Shown here in pieces: positions 34,072 to 44,429 of a DNA stretch of 64,000 nucleotides. The DNA is from Pontibacillus chungwhensis (GTDB lineage: Bacteria > Bacillota > Bacilli > Bacillales > BH030062), in the NCBI RefSeq assembly GCF_030166655.1, contig NZ_CP126446.1:2170001-2234000 (forward strand), given 5' to 3'. Numbering within the stretch: the stretch's first letter is position 1; each line of letters begins with the position of its first letter. The notes below the pieces were generated by a model. That model was not told the origin of the DNA, made no database searches, and worked only from the letters and a program-made list of their open reading frames with translations. A program made the position numbers and the translations under genes.

Positions 34072-35256
34072 TTATGATTGATGCTTTTTAACAAATCGAT
34101 GAATCCGTTTCGCTGCTTCTTCTAATTGATCAAGAGAAGTTGCATATGATAAACGCACGTTTTGGTCTGCCCCGAACCCTGATCCTGGAACAAGTGCAAC
34201 TTTTTCTTCTTCTAGAATCGCTTTTACCCAATCATCTACTGAATCGTAACCATTAGCTTGAACAGCTTCTGATACATTCGGGAACAAATAAAACGCTCCC
34301 TGCGGTTTAACACATGTTATACCAGGAATAGCTGTTATCCAACCGTAAAGCTTTTCTAAACGTTCACTAAAAGCCTTTTTCATGTTTACCACTTCATCTT
34401 GAGATGAAGTATAGGCTGCTAAAGCTGCGTATTGGGCTACTGAGGTAGGATTAGATGTTGAATGGGAAGCGAGATTTGTCATAGCTTTAATGACTTTTTT
34501 ACTTCCTACAGCATATCCAATTCTCCAACCGGTCATAGCATGTGATTTCGATACACCGTTAATAATGATTGTTCGGTCTTTTAATTCTTGAGATAATTGT
34601 GCTACTGATGTATGAGATTCATCTCCATATATGAGCGTTTCATAGATCTCGTCTGATACAATCGTGATATCACGGCGCTCACATACTTCCCCAAGTGCTT
34701 CTAATTCACCTTTGGAATAAACCATACCAGTTGGGTTAGACGGGGAATTAATAATGACGGCCTTTGTCTTATCTGTAATCGCTTGCTCTAATTCATCCGG
34801 AGTCAATTTAAATTGATTCTCCTCCTTAGCTGAAACGATAACAGGCTTGCCACCAGCTAACTTAATTTGTTCAGGATAACTTACCCAATAAGGAGCTGGA
34901 ACAATAACTTCATCGCCCTCGTTTAGTAAGACTTGAAATAGTGTATATAAGGCGTGTTTGGCCCCAGTAGTGACAATAACCTGATCAAGTTCATATGTAA
35001 GACCCTGATCGTGCTGAAACTTGTTTACAATGGCCTGCTTTAGTTCTTTGATGCCGCCAGAAGGGGTATATTTCGTCTTCCCATCAAACATTGCTTTACT
35101 CGCTGCATGTAAGATATGCTCTGGTGTATTAAAATCAGGCTCACCTGCACCAAGTCCAATCACATCATGGCCTTGTGCCTTTAGCTCATTAGCTTTTGCT
35201 GTTATTGCCAGTGTACTTGAAGGTGTTATTGTCTGAACGCGTTTTGCCAATTCCAT
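34072..35256 (-). CDS. aspB: aspartate aminotransferase (class I PLP)
   Basis: Interconverts aspartate and oxaloacetate with glutamate. The 394-residue product has the subfamily I-gamma features: [26 protein letters not shown], and the PLP-lysine motif [22 protein letters not shown] 35256 follows GAGGAGGGCTTATCGAA. It heads aspB-asnS after ypmB, as in B. subtilis. Confidence 0.95.
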   Translation of the reverse strand: MELAKRVQTITPSSTLAITAKANELKAQGHDVIGLGAGEPDFNTPEHILHAASKAMFDGKTKYTPSGGIKELKQAIVNKFQHDQGLTYELDQVIVTTGAKHALYTLFQVLLNEGDEVIVPAPYWVSYPEQIKLAGGKPVIVSAKEENQFKLTPDELEQAITDKTKAVIINSPSNPTGMVYSKGELEALGEVCERRDITIVSDEIYETLIYGDESHTSVAQLSQELKDRTIIINGVSKSHAMTGWRIGYAVGSKKVIKAMTNLASHSTSNPTSVAQYAALAAYTSSQDEVVNMKKAFSERLEKLYGWITAIPGITCVKPQGAFYLFPNVSEAVQANGYDSVDDWVKAILEEEKVALVPGSGFGADQNVRLSYATSLDQLEEAAKRIHRFVKKHQS

Positions 35257-35284
35257 TTCGATAAGCCCTCCTCATATACGTCTG

Positions 35285-35818
35285 TTATTTTAAACGGAAA
35301 ACTTCATAACGCTTCCCATTCTCCATTTTATAGTAGTCAAATACATAACGGTTGTCTTCATCTTTATAGGTTATCTCCCATAATGGAACATCCTGATGAA
35401 TGGCAGGCTTGATTTCAATAAAGGTACAACTCATGCATTGATCACTCCAAAGTCGTTGCATGGTCTCCTTAGAAGTTATTTCCTGCCCGGTTACATAAAT
35501 TACTTCTTCTTTTTCATTTCCTTCTGTAACAGGGATAAAGGCCATACCCTTCTCTCCATTGTCATCCACGCCTGCTACTATATCATATTGATGCATTCCA
35601 TGGTAGCGGGAAACAGAATTTACGGATGTTAAGGATGTTTCTGCTTGAGCTATTTCCTTTGAAGGGTTAAAAGATGCTGTTTTATCATCTTGAATGACAT
35701 AATACAGATATCCTAAATACCCCAACACTAACGTAATAATAATTACAGAAGCTAAAAGGAGTTTGCCCGACTTATGTTCTATAGATGGTAAATACAGCCG
35801 TATTCTCATCATTCTCAT
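35285..35818 (-). CDS. ypmB: YpmB family membrane-anchored protein (DUF5590)
   Basis: Up to 177 residues: short cytoplasmic head, one membrane helix (about residues 19-41), and an extracytoplasmic region with a pepSY-like repeat ending PLWEITYKDEDNRYVFDYY. Function unknown. All plausible ATGs (35818, 35812, 35809) lie within ypmA; there is no start after the ypmA stop, so the two genes overlap by about 38-47 bases in different frames. Which ATG is used is uncertain. Followed by aspB after 28 bases. Confidence 0.85.
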   Translation of the reverse strand: MRMMRIRLYLPSIEHKSGKLLLASVIIITLVLGYLGYLYYVIQDDKTASFNPSKEIAQAETSLTSVNSVSRYHGMHQYDIVAGVDDNGEKGMAFIPVTEGNEKEEVIYVTGQEITSKETMQRLWSDQCMSCTFIEIKPAIHQDVPLWEITYKDEDNRYVFDYYKMENGKRYEVFRLK

Positions 35819-35945
35819 CCAATGCTAATCCAAACATTAAATTTTGGTCTTTTAAAGTACGATTTAATGAATCCACGATCTTATACAGGTCATTTGATTT
35901 CTCAACCCGAACCGTAGACATGACTTCTACTCTTTGTTCCTCCAT
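35772..35945 (-). CDS. ypmA: YpmA family small protein (DUF4264)
   Basis: A 57-residue protein very close to B. subtilis YpmA: blocks SNDLYKIVDSLNRTLKDQNL, MFGLALDEN and a C-terminal AVFTIYRT. Function unknown. ATG 35945 follows CGGAGGGTTATT. Its 3' end overlaps the start of ypmB in another frame. The end AVFTIYRT is conserved, so the overlap is genuine. Confidence 0.92.
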   Translation of the reverse strand: MEEQRVEVMSTVRVEKSNDLYKIVDSLNRTLKDQNLMFGLALDENDENTAVFTIYRT

Positions 35946-36131
35946 AATAACCCTCCGTCTGTCAATCGTTCTTTCTAGTGCTTATCAAATTTTGGATCAC
36001 ATATTTCTCCATGAAAGTGCACATCATAAAGGTACACCAATGGAAAGCACCTTTTTATTATAACAATGATCCATTGACAATTTGATGATAAGCTACACAT
36101 TTTTTCAAAATTTCTTCCTAACCCATTCTTG

Positions 36132-36161
36132 CTGCACGAAGTTATTCGTGCAGTTTTTTTT
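36132..36161 (+). terminator. orphan plus-strand terminator in the ypmA / MBL-gene gap
   Basis: CTGCACGAA-gtta-TTCGTGCAG followed by eight T residues: a textbook terminator on the plus strand, yet no plus-strand gene lies upstream in the gap. A TTGACA at 36074-36079 could begin a very short RNA but lacks a good -10. The remainder of this 312-base gap (35946-36257) shows no gene. Confidence 0.8.
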
Positions 36162-36230
36162 AGGTTTTGAAGGCTTTTACCTTTTATATGTGCTGGTTAC
36201 ATTGGCTTTACAAATACATTATTTAAAGGG

Positions 36231-36257
36231 AAAAAGCTCACCTATTGTGAGCCTTTT
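36231..36257 (-). terminator. terminator of the MBL-like gene
   Basis: Minus strand AGGCTCAC-aatag-GTGAGCTTTTT, directly after the stop. Confidence 0.85.
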
Positions 36258-37043
36258 CTAAGACAATACTTCATAGTCCTCAAGATTACAAAAAATTGTC
36301 GTCGTTCCTGTCTTCTTTAATTGATATACTTCAATCCACGATTCATGTAATCGCTCTAAAAGACCTTCATTAGGGCGTGCCCCTTTAAGCGGATAGACCA
36401 TAGCCACATGAGGATCCACTTCTTCGAGGAAATGAAGGGTTGGTGATTGTGTACGTGCATAATCAGCTATCTTAATAACCTCTGCTTTTAACGGATAACT
36501 ATTCGCAATTTTTTGCTCTAATTCCATATCTCCGCTGGCTAAATACATGAGCGAAGTCTTCCCATACATAAAGAATAAGCTCATATCACTACCGTCTATT
36601 GAAGGTAAAACACGAACAGACAATCCAGGATTCAGTTCATGCAGCTCTCCCTCTTTCCAAATCACTTCTTTAGCATGATTACTTGATTCTGCACACAGCT
36701 TCTTTTCGCTCATTCCATGAATCACAGCATCCACATGATATCTCTCTACAATTCTTGAAGTATTTCCACATGTAGAAGGTTCTTGATTCGTTAGGATTAT
36801 GGAGTCTAACTGGTCAACACCAATATTGGCCAACTGTTCCAATAGTTTCTCTTCACTTGCTTTTGAAGCTGTATTAACCAAAAAATCCTTCCCTCTGCCA
36901 GTTTGGATAAGCATGGCCTCTCCATCGGGAAGAGAAAGAAAAACGAATATAGCTTCATTCTTATCCAGTATCATCCGTTCAGCGTCAACCTGCTGTCCAT
37001 GAATAGAGAAAATGACGAAGAACATGATAAGTAATCTTCTCAT
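36258..37043 (-). CDS. secreted metallo-beta-lactamase-fold protein lacking metal ligands (ComEC C-domain-like)
   Basis: A 261-residue protein with a signal peptide (RRLLIMFFVIFSIHGQQVDA). Segments align with the ComEC-type MBL domain: FLVNTAS, QLDSIILTN, DMSLFFMYGKTSLMYLASGD, AEVIKIADYA and DPHVAMVYPL. At the place of the metal motif HxHxDHxGG the sequence is NQEPSTCGN, and GHHGS is replaced by ADYARTQS, so zinc ligands are gone. A binding or structural role outside the membrane is likely; function unknown. ATG 37043 is used with AAGGGTGTG; it follows dinG by about 58 bases and may be co-transcribed. Confidence 0.8.
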   Translation of the reverse strand: MRRLLIMFFVIFSIHGQQVDAERMILDKNEAIFVFLSLPDGEAMLIQTGRGKDFLVNTASKASEEKLLEQLANIGVDQLDSIILTNQEPSTCGNTSRIVERYHVDAVIHGMSEKKLCAESSNHAKEVIWKEGELHELNPGLSVRVLPSIDGSDMSLFFMYGKTSLMYLASGDMELEQKIANSYPLKAEVIKIADYARTQSPTLHFLEEVDPHVAMVYPLKGARPNEGLLERLHESWIEVYQLKKTGTTTIFCNLEDYEVLS

Positions 37044-37101
37044 ACTAGTCACACCCTTACGTAAACTACACCTTTAGGATGTGCTTTTTTCCGTCAGTCT
37101 A

Positions 37102-39903
37102 TTATAGCCAGTCTTGTGCTTTCTTCATCAACGTTGTTGTACTTTCGAAATGCACAGGTAAATCAGGAATGGAGTCCAAAAAGTATTTTCCATATTTCGC
37201 TTTCATAATTCGGTCGTCACATACCAATACAATTCCTCGATCAGAACTTGAACGAATTAGTCTACCAAACCCTTGCTTAAATCGAAGAACAGCATTTGGT
37301 AAGGAAAGTTCCATGAATGCATTCTTTCCTGATTCTTTTAAAGCTTGAGACTTAGCTTCATACACAGGATGGTCAGGTGGCTGGAATGGAAGGCGCACAA
37401 TGACAAGTGATGTTAAATCTTCCCCTGGTATATCCACCCCTTCCCAAAAGGAGCTCGTACCAAATAGAATGGACCGATCAAATGCTTGAAAATTCTTTTT
37501 TAAGCGGGTTCGACTGCCACTGGATATCCCTTGTGCGATTAGCATAAATTCTTCTTGTTCCATTAATTCCTTCATCACATAATAGGTCTTCTTCAACATG
37601 TCATAGGATGTAAACAATACAAGCATACGCCCCTCAGTGACAGTAGCGAGAGAATAAATAGCCTCACACGTCGCGTGTATAAATGATTCTTGATCCCCAT
37701 ATTTAACACTAGGAAAATCATTTGGGATAAGAAGCTGCACTTGTTCCTCATACTTAAATGGAGAAGGAATTTTATATTGAATGGTTTCTTCCTTTGATAA
37801 ACCTAACCGTTTTAACATAAAGGAGAAAGAATCTTTCATCGTAAGTGTAGCACTAGTAAGAATGACACTTTCTTTCTTATTAAAGAAATGTTCAGCCAAC
37901 ATAGAAGCTATTTCAATCGGTTCACTGTACAAGAACACAGCATTTTTTGCGCCATAAGCTTCTAATTCAATCCATTTCACAAGGTTTGCTTGATCTTCTA
38001 TCAACAGTATGCGTAACCCGTCTATAATTGTCTCTAAGCGCTCCATATACATCGAAATATCTTCTGTCCACCTCATCGCTTCATTACTCGTTTCAGCCAT
38101 TGTAATGTACTGCTTACAGTGATGAAGAAACTGTATGGCATCACGAAGATAAAACGAAACCCGGTGAGTCATCTCCTCAATCGTTCTCCAGGCTGATGGA
38201 TCTTCTTGTTCTTTTTGGTATCGATACTGAAAGCGACCTACATCATTTAAAGAAATTTCAGCATTATGCTTCTGAATGACATAAGAGAAAATATATCGGA
38301 ACAGTTCATCAGCCTCTTCTCGAATGTTTTGCATATACTGATCCCATTTGGATAAATCAAGTCGCATAGATAGCTCTGGGTAGGATGATAACATGTTGTA
38401 CATCCAATCCCCTTTTTGGTTTCCGCCCATTTCATTAATTAAATATTGGATGGTTATATAGTCTAATCTCAAGCCAAAATGTTTTGCTGCAGAAGCTTCA
38501 AGGTGATGAGCCTCATCAACGATAATTTTTTTATAGGATGAAATCAATCCATTCGAACGGATAATATCCGTACACAGTAATGAATGGTTGGTTACGATAA
38601 TATTTGCTTTTTGAGCTCTTTTCTTGGCTCGTTGATAGAAGGAAAGACGGTACCACGAAGACTTTGGATCAACATTTTCTGCTTCAGCAGACACTTTCCT
38701 CCAAAATATCTGTCCGCTTGAAGGCAATTGGATCTCATCCCGATCCCCTGTTGTCGTCTCGGTTAACCACACTAGAATCATGGCTTTTGTTAACACCACA
38801 TCGTAGTTATCCGCTGTTGGTGAAAAAAGCTCATGCTCAAATTTCTTCAAACTAAGATAATGTTGCTTTCCTTTTAAAAGAGCCGCTTTAAACGAAAAAG
38901 GCATAGATTTCTGAAGAAAAGGGAGTTCCTTTTCAATTAACTGAGATTGTAATTGAGTCGTATGTGTACTAACAACTATTCTTTCTCCTGTCATGACTGC
39001 TTCATAAAGAGATGGTATTAAATAACCAAGCGATTTACCGGTTCCTGTCTCTGCTTCAATTAACGCATGAGAATGAGACTGAAAGGCATCATAAATGGTT
39101 GTAGCCATTTCTCTTTGGCCTTCACGGTCCTCATACCGCTCCATATACTTGTGCAAGTAACCGTTCTCTTTAAATGTGTGCTCTAAAAAGGGAGCAAAAC
39201 CTTCTTGGGGTTCATCATTATTTTCATTTGGGTCTTCTTGCTTTCTGACCGCAATTCCTCTATAAAGGTCCATTTCAGAATCATCATGTACAGAAAAGGC
39301 TTTCTCATTCACGACACCTTGTAATAATTCACTGACGTCGCTTTTCAGTTTCCCTTCTAGTTGAAGTAAGTGGGACAAAGTCTCATACGGCAATCCTTTG
39401 GCTTTATGTAATAACTTCAGAAGGATTTCTCCGGTAACAAAAGCATCTGCGAGAGCCCTATGTGGGTCTTTATGTGAGACTTTAAAATATTCAGCTAACT
39501 GCCCCAATTTGTACCCAGGTGCTTGCGGCATAAGGATACGCGCTAGTTCCACCGTATCAAGCACTGGCATGGTCAGCTGCTTACCTGTCACCTCTTGAAT
39601 CGCATAATTTAAAAATCCAAGATCAAATTCTACATGGTGGGCAACAAAATAAGCCCCCTCTAGTCTGGACATCACATCATCAACAATTTCATCGAATAAA
39701 GGAGCCCCCTGAACATCCTTATCTTGGATCCCAGTTAGTTGACTGATAAAACTCGGTATGGGTTGTTCAGGATGGATGAAGGATTTATATTGATCAGTTA
39801 TGACGCCATCTTCAATTGTAACCATACCAATTTCAATTATTTTATCCCCTTTTTTAGGGCTATGACCTGTTGTTTCCAAATCAACAACTACAAACTTAGC
39901 CAT
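37102..39903 (-). CDS. dinG: DinG-family helicase with N-terminal 3'-5' exonuclease domain
   Basis: The 933-residue protein has a DEDDh exonuclease domain (residues about 1-165; FVVVDLETTGHSPKKG, HHVEFDLGFL, HRALADAFVTG) fused to an XPD/DinG-like superfamily 2 helicase: Walker A EAETGTGKSLGYLIPS, DEAH box IIVDEAHHLEA, and C-terminal FWEGVDIPGEDL then QGFGRLIRSSSDRG. The iron-sulfur cysteines of E. coli DinG are not evident, as in the Bacillus type. ATG 39903 follows TAGGTGAACC. B. subtilis and staphylococcal homologues act on single-stranded DNA ends. Confidence 0.94.
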   Translation of the reverse strand: MAKFVVVDLETTGHSPKKGDKIIEIGMVTIEDGVITDQYKSFIHPEQPIPSFISQLTGIQDKDVQGAPLFDEIVDDVMSRLEGAYFVAHHVEFDLGFLNYAIQEVTGKQLTMPVLDTVELARILMPQAPGYKLGQLAEYFKVSHKDPHRALADAFVTGEILLKLLHKAKGLPYETLSHLLQLEGKLKSDVSELLQGVVNEKAFSVHDDSEMDLYRGIAVRKQEDPNENNDEPQEGFAPFLEHTFKENGYLHKYMERYEDREGQREMATTIYDAFQSHSHALIEAETGTGKSLGYLIPSLYEAVMTGERIVVSTHTTQLQSQLIEKELPFLQKSMPFSFKAALLKGKQHYLSLKKFEHELFSPTADNYDVVLTKAMILVWLTETTTGDRDEIQLPSSGQIFWRKVSAEAENVDPKSSWYRLSFYQRAKKRAQKANIIVTNHSLLCTDIIRSNGLISSYKKIIVDEAHHLEASAAKHFGLRLDYITIQYLINEMGGNQKGDWMYNMLSSYPELSMRLDLSKWDQYMQNIREEADELFRYIFSYVIQKHNAEISLNDVGRFQYRYQKEQEDPSAWRTIEEMTHRVSFYLRDAIQFLHHCKQYITMAETSNEAMRWTEDISMYMERLETIIDGLRILLIEDQANLVKWIELEAYGAKNAVFLYSEPIEIASMLAEHFFNKKESVILTSATLTMKDSFSFMLKRLGLSKEETIQYKIPSPFKYEEQVQLLIPNDFPSVKYGDQESFIHATCEAIYSLATVTEGRMLVLFTSYDMLKKTYYVMKELMEQEEFMLIAQGISSGSRTRLKKNFQAFDRSILFGTSSFWEGVDIPGEDLTSLVIVRLPFQPPDHPVYEAKSQALKESGKNAFMELSLPNAVLRFKQGFGRLIRSSSDRGIVLVCDDRIMKAKYGKYFLDSIPDLPVHFESTTTLMKKAQDWL

Positions 39904-40058
39904 TGGTTCACCTACTTTGCTGCATGCTTAAACTTTCTATATAGCGCCTTTGTATGTTTCCATATACTTAACTACTTTAGGACTTGAAATAAATACATCG
40001 TCACTTATCTTATATTTTCACTATAAGGAGATAAGGAATTCCTATGATCGAAAAGAAA

Positions 40059-40165
40059 GAGGCTGTCCCATTCAAATGAAGATGGCCCCTATACGTAGCC
40101 AGATCATCGGAAGTACAAATGGGCTACTAGTATAGGAGAGCATTCCTCTTGAACAGGACACCCTC
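40059..40165. repeat. long imperfect inverted repeat downstream of panD, MITE-like
   Basis: The ends GAGGCTGTCC (40059-40068) and GGACACCCTC (40156-40165) are inverted copies with one mismatch. Further in, CCTATACGTAGCC pairs with GGCTACTAGTATAGG. TATGATCG stands on both sides (40043-40050 and 40168-40175). The minus-strand reading ends CTCTTTCTTTTC, so it can also act as the panD terminator. Confidence 0.5.
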
Positions 40166-40548
40166 TATATGATCGTTAATGGCGATTCTTGTTCGATCAT
40201 TTCTTCAATTTCATTCTGCTCATTCATAATGGCCACTTTGGGTTGAAAGGTTTCCAATTCTTCTTCACTTAAAAGTCCATACGATACGATAATTACGATA
40301 TCCCCTGGCTGCACTAGTCGAGCAGCAGCTCCATTTAAACAGATCACTCCACTGTGCCTTTCACCAGGTATCACATAAGTCTCTAAACGAGCTCCATTAT
40401 TATTATTCACAATTTGCACTTGCTCATGTGGCAATATTCCAACTTCATCTAAAATATGTTGATCAATTGTGATACTACCTACATAGTTTAGGTTTGCCTC
40501 AGTAACACGGGCCCGATGAATTTTCGATTTCATCATGGTGCGAAGCAT
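40165..40548 (-). CDS. panD: aspartate 1-decarboxylase
   Basis: Pyruvoyl enzyme that makes beta-alanine for pantothenate. The 127-residue precursor carries the self-cleavage site in NYVGSITID (Gly24-Ser25), plus [15 protein letters not shown] and [17 protein letters not shown], close to B. subtilis PanD in sequence and length. ATG 40548 follows AGGGGGAGAAGAG. Last gene of panB-panC-panD. Its stop codon touches the MITE-like repeat. Confidence 0.97.
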   Translation of the reverse strand: MLRTMMKSKIHRARVTEANLNYVGSITIDQHILDEVGILPHEQVQIVNNNNGARLETYVIPGERHSGVICLNGAAARLVQPGDIVIIVSYGLLSEEELETFQPKVAIMNEQNEIEEMIEQESPLTII

Positions 40549-40568
40549 CTCTTCTCCCCCTATTATCT

Positions 40569-41417
40569 CTAATGAATTGACACTAAAACATTATCAATTA
40601 GCCTAGCTTTTTCAAAATTAACAGCCAAGGCTAAAATCATCTCTCCCCCACACTCATCTAATGGTTCAAGTTGTGGGTATGACAAGACATCAACATAGTC
40701 TATTTTACCATGGGTATTCGTTTTAATGAAGTACGAAACAGCCTCAATAACAGCTTGTGGGGAACTCTCCCCTTCTTCAATCAGAGATTTCCCATGGAGA
40801 AGAGCTTGATAAAGATAAGGAGCTTCTTTCCTCTCTGTAGGGCTTAAATATACATTACGACTACTCTTTGCTAGTTGGTCTACTTCTCTAACCGTTTCCA
40901 CTGGTATGAGCTTAATCGGAAAATTATAATCTTCAATTAACGCATCCACCACTGCAACTTGTTGAGCATCTTTCATTCCCATATAAACTCGATCAGGCAT
41001 CACAATGTTAAAAAGCTTAGCTAATACGGTTACGACCCCATCAAAATGCCCTTCACGAGATTTCCCACACATTACGTTTACTCTTCTGTGAACAGTCATT
41101 TTTACAGACTGATTTGTTGGATACATTTCTCTTACATGGGGAAAAAACAATACATCGTTTTGTTCTTCATCAGCTATACGTTTGTCTCGTCTTTCATCTC
41201 TTGGATATCGATCAAAATCTTCATTAGGCCCGAATTGCAAAGGGTTTACAAAGATACTTGTCACGACGATGTCGCACTCTTCACGAGCTTTTCTCATCAG
41301 CTGCTGATGGCCTTCATGAAGGTAGCCCATAGTTGGAACAAACCCTACCACGTTCCCTTTAAGCTTCTCATCCTTGATAAGAGATTGCATATCACCTATC
41401 TTCTCAATCACTTTCAT
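40569..41417 (-). CDS. panC: pantothenate synthetase
   Basis: Condenses pantoate and beta-alanine with ATP. The 282-residue protein has [16 protein letters not shown] (HIGH-like motif), [22 protein letters not shown] and the KMSKS-like [12 protein letters not shown]. It overlaps the panB stop by ATGA and is followed by panD after 20 bases. Confidence 0.97.
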   Translation of the reverse strand: MKVIEKIGDMQSLIKDEKLKGNVVGFVPTMGYLHEGHQQLMRKAREECDIVVTSIFVNPLQFGPNEDFDRYPRDERRDKRIADEEQNDVLFFPHVREMYPTNQSVKMTVHRRVNVMCGKSREGHFDGVVTVLAKLFNIVMPDRVYMGMKDAQQVAVVDALIEDYNFPIKLIPVETVREVDQLAKSSRNVYLSPTERKEAPYLYQALLHGKSLIEEGESSPQAVIEAVSYFIKTNTHGKIDYVDVLSYPQLEPLDECGGEMILALAVNFEKARLIDNVLVSIH

Positions 41418-42253
41418 GAACCGCTTCCCCCATATAAAGACGGAATAAGCTCTTCTTTCATTTGAAAACTATGTGAATCAGCAGGAAATTCCTTCTTTTT
41501 CACATCCTCCACATAAGAAGTTAGCGCAACTGTAATGGTAGTGTTAAGATCAGCATAGGATTTAACGAATTTCGGCAAACGTTCTACTCCATATTCCACT
41601 ACATCATGATAGACCAGCACCTGTCCATCTGTGCCCACACCTGCCCCTATCCCAATGACAGGAATTGATAATTCTTCTTGGATCCTTCTGGCTAGTTGTT
41701 GAGGGACACATTCCAATACAAGAGCAATAGCTCCATTCTCTTCTACCTGCCTTGCTTCCTGTAGAAGAGTTTCAGCAGTTTCTAGATCTTTCCCTTGCAC
41801 ACGATACCCTCCCAACACATTTACCGATTGAGGAGTTAATCCTAAATGAGCTACTACCGGAACTCCTGACTTAGTAAGTTTGTGAATGACCGGTAGTACA
41901 TCTCCAGCGCCTTCAAGTTTTAGACTTTGAGCACCCGTTTCTTGCATTAGTCGTTTGGCATTATCCATCGTCTCAGATAAGGATGAATGATAGGACATAA
42001 AGGGCATGTCCACCACCATATAAGTTTCCTTAGCGCCTCTACGTACTGCTTTTCCATGGTGAACCATATCTTCTACTGTAACAGGGATCGTAGAATCATA
42101 TCCAAGCACAACCATCCCAAGAGAATCTCCAACTAAAATCATGTCAACACCAGAAGATTCAGCTAACTTTGCTGAAGGGTAATCATAAGCCGTCAGCATA
42201 ACAATAGGGTCCTTTTCTTCTTTCATTTTCTTAAGCTTAGTATGGGTAAGCAT
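41414..42253 (-). CDS. panB: 3-methyl-2-oxobutanoate hydroxymethyltransferase
   Basis: First committed step of pantothenate synthesis, methylating ketoisovalerate using methylene-THF. The 279-residue product has [39 protein letters not shown] (metal Asp) and the DMPFMSYH loop. ATG 42253 follows AAGGGGAGAAAAGTG and shares a TGATG junction with the birA stop. Heads panBCD. Confidence 0.97.
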   Translation of the reverse strand: MLTHTKLKKMKEEKDPIVMLTAYDYPSAKLAESSGVDMILVGDSLGMVVLGYDSTIPVTVEDMVHHGKAVRRGAKETYMVVDMPFMSYHSSLSETMDNAKRLMQETGAQSLKLEGAGDVLPVIHKLTKSGVPVVAHLGLTPQSVNVLGGYRVQGKDLETAETLLQEARQVEENGAIALVLECVPQQLARRIQEELSIPVIGIGAGVGTDGQVLVYHDVVEYGVERLPKFVKSYADLNTTITVALTSYVEDVKKKEFPADSHSFQMKEELIPSLYGGSGS

Positions 42254-43242
42254 CACTTTTCTCCCCTTCTCCACTTAATTTCTGCTGAATAAAGAACATG
42301 TTCTTTTCCATCCTCATCTCGCACTTTTAAGGCTCCATCATGTTCGATCCCCATAATTAAAGCATTCCATTCATGCTGATGAGTCGTGATGGTCACATAC
42401 TCCCCAATTCGATAACCAAAAGCTTCCCAACGAAGTTTCACACTTCTAAAGCCTTCTTCCACAAACTCTTCGTACCGCTTTTCGAATGTACTTAGTAGGT
42501 TTTGAATCAATGACTTCAATTCCCACTCCTGTCCCGTTTCAACTTTAAGGGAAGTCGCTTGATCTTTTAAATCTTCAGGGAACTGATCAGAGCTATGATT
42601 TACGTTAATCCCGATCCCAAGCACAATATAATTTATCTGATCATGCTCTGCTTGAAGTTCTGTCAAAATACCGGACAGCTTTTTTCCTTCTGTGAGGATA
42701 TCATTGGGCCACTTAATCTGAGGGGCTATACCACAATGCTTTTTAAAAACTTCGGCTAAAACAGTTGCAGCTAAAAGTGTAATTTGAGGGGACTTGTGAG
42801 GTTCAAATTTCGGACGCAAAATCATACTCATCCATATCCCATCCCCTTTTTGAGAATGCCACGTTCGATTTAATCGGCCACGCCCTCTTGTTTGCTCGTC
42901 AGCAATAATAAGCGTACCATGAGCCGCCCCTAATTGAGCTTCTTGGTGAGCAATCAATTGCGTCGATGTAACACTTTGTTTATGGATCATTTCCTGTCCA
43001 AGCCAAGCTGTATTAAGTCCCCATGACAACGTATTCTCACTTACTTTATCTGGATAGTTCACAATCTTATATCCCTTTCTCGGGGCCGCTTCTATACCAT
43101 AACCATCTTTCTCAAGTTCTTTCATATGTTTCCAAACAGCTGGTCGACTAATATTCAATTGTTCTGAAAGCTTTTGTCCTGAAAGGTATTGATCAGGATG
43201 ATTTGATAATATCTCAATCAGCTTTCCTCGTGTTGTTTCCAT
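42253..43242 (-). CDS. birA: biotin operon repressor / biotin-protein ligase (BirA)
   Basis: Bifunctional: a DNA-binding wHTH (residues about 1-65; [21 protein letters not shown]) and a biotin-protein ligase domain with GRGRLNRTW and [19 protein letters not shown], then an SH3-like C-terminal domain. 329 residues. ATG 43242 is preferred over a GTG four codons upstream; it overlaps the cca 3' end by 25 bases. Biotinyl-AMP-dependent repression of biotin genes follows from the family. Confidence 0.95.
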   Translation of the reverse strand: METTRGKLIEILSNHPDQYLSGQKLSEQLNISRPAVWKHMKELEKDGYGIEAAPRKGYKIVNYPDKVSENTLSWGLNTAWLGQEMIHKQSVTSTQLIAHQEAQLGAAHGTLIIADEQTRGRGRLNRTWHSQKGDGIWMSMILRPKFEPHKSPQITLLAATVLAEVFKKHCGIAPQIKWPNDILTEGKKLSGILTELQAEHDQINYIVLGIGINVNHSSDQFPEDLKDQATSLKVETGQEWELKSLIQNLLSTFEKRYEEFVEEGFRSVKLRWEAFGYRIGEYVTITTHQHEWNALIMGIEHDGALKVRDEDGKEHVLYSAEIKWRRGEK

Positions 43243-44429
43243 TTCTTCACCCACATTTCAATCGCTTCTTTATCATTTTGGACATTTCCTAACACAACGT
43301 CCTCTTCAATCTGATTCATGTACGTTTTTAACCATGGACCTGGTTTACAATTGGGGAACCAGCTTTTTAAATCATTTCCAGATAAGGCAAGCTCACGCTT
43401 AGAATGGATTGGGAGATCCTGAAAATTCTCTTTTAACACTTCTAGTGACACATCTTCATTGTCTATAATAGATAAAAGCCTCTGGTATGAATCTAAATGA
43501 TCCTCTCCGAGTTGATAGACGATCCACTTAAATGGTTTGAAATGCCGCTTCATATAGATATTAACAAGCTGTTCTGCTTCCTTTTTTACTTTATTGGAGC
43601 ACTTCCACTCTGTTGTAAATGTAGAAACCACAACTTCTGGTTTAGAGAGCACAAATATAGCAATTGCTTCCTCGATCCCTTTTAGTGGCTGAAAGGGAAG
43701 CTTATTGATCACTTTTGTTAGAGATGGGATGTTCTTAAATACTGGCAAGTAGTAGACCAAAGTGGACTCAATTAATAGAGCGAAAGAAGAATGGATATTT
43801 TCTCCTTTAACAAGTTTATCAAACTCTATTGCTATTCGTTCTACAGCTATTTTTTCCAGCAAATAGGCAGATTCTATAATGGCATTCAAGGTCATTTCAC
43901 TAATTGTGAAACCGAGTTGGCTTGAAAAACGAAGAGCTCTCATCATTCGAAGGGGGTCTTCCTGAAAGCGAACTGGAGCCTCTCCGACTGTTTCGATGAT
44001 AGAGTTATGAATGGCATCTTGACCGTTATAGGGGTCAATGATTTCCCCATTGAAATCCATAGCCATTGCATTCATTGTAAAGTCCCTCCTGGAAAGGTCC
44101 TCCTCTATAGTCGCTACATAGGTGACTTCATCAGGATGACGAAAATCATTGTAGTCTCCGTCTACTCGGTAAGTCGTAACCTCATAAGAATCCCCTTTAT
44201 ACTGAACGACGACTGTGCCATGTTCAATTCCAATTGGAATAACCTTTTCAAACAAGGCTTGCACTTGTTCCGGACGAGCAGACGTTGCGATATCAATGTC
44301 TCCAATCGTTCTCCCCATTATATGATCCCTTACAGAACCCCCGACAAAATAGGCTTCATATCCTTGCTTCATTAAAGCAAATAATACGGGCAGTGCCTTT
44401 AGAAAGGGTTGTTCTAACTTTCTCCTCAT
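43218..44429 (-). CDS. cca: CCA tRNA nucleotidyltransferase
   Basis: Adds the 3' CCA to tRNA. Class II polymerase beta-superfamily enzyme of 403 residues: [10 protein letters not shown], catalytic [21 protein letters not shown] and [18 protein letters not shown]. Overlaps the bshA stop by ATGA. Sits between bshA and birA as in B. subtilis. Confidence 0.97.
   Translation of the reverse strand: MRRKLEQPFLKALPVLFALMKQGYEAYFVGGSVRDHIMGRTIGDIDIATSARPEQVQALFEKVIPIGIEHGTVVVQYKGDSYEVTTYRVDGDYNDFRHPDEVTYVATIEEDLSRRDFTMNAMAMDFNGEIIDPYNGQDAIHNSIIETVGEAPVRFQEDPLRMMRALRFSSQLGFTISEMTLNAIIESAYLLEKIAVERIAIEFDKLVKGENIHSSFALLIESTLVYYLPVFKNIPSLTKVINKLPFQPLKGIEEAIAIFVLSKPEVVVSTFTTEWKCSNKVKKEAEQLVNIYMKRHFKPFKWIVYQLGEDHLDSYQRLLSIIDNEDVSLEVLKENFQDLPIHSKRELALSGNDLKSWFPNCKPGPWLKTYMNQIEEDVVLGNVQNDKEAIEMWVKKWKQHEES

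Noticed and set aside
39950-40135. 61-codon plus-strand frame between dinG and panD
   Set aside because: No ribosome site, and it runs through the inverted repeat; composition looks random.
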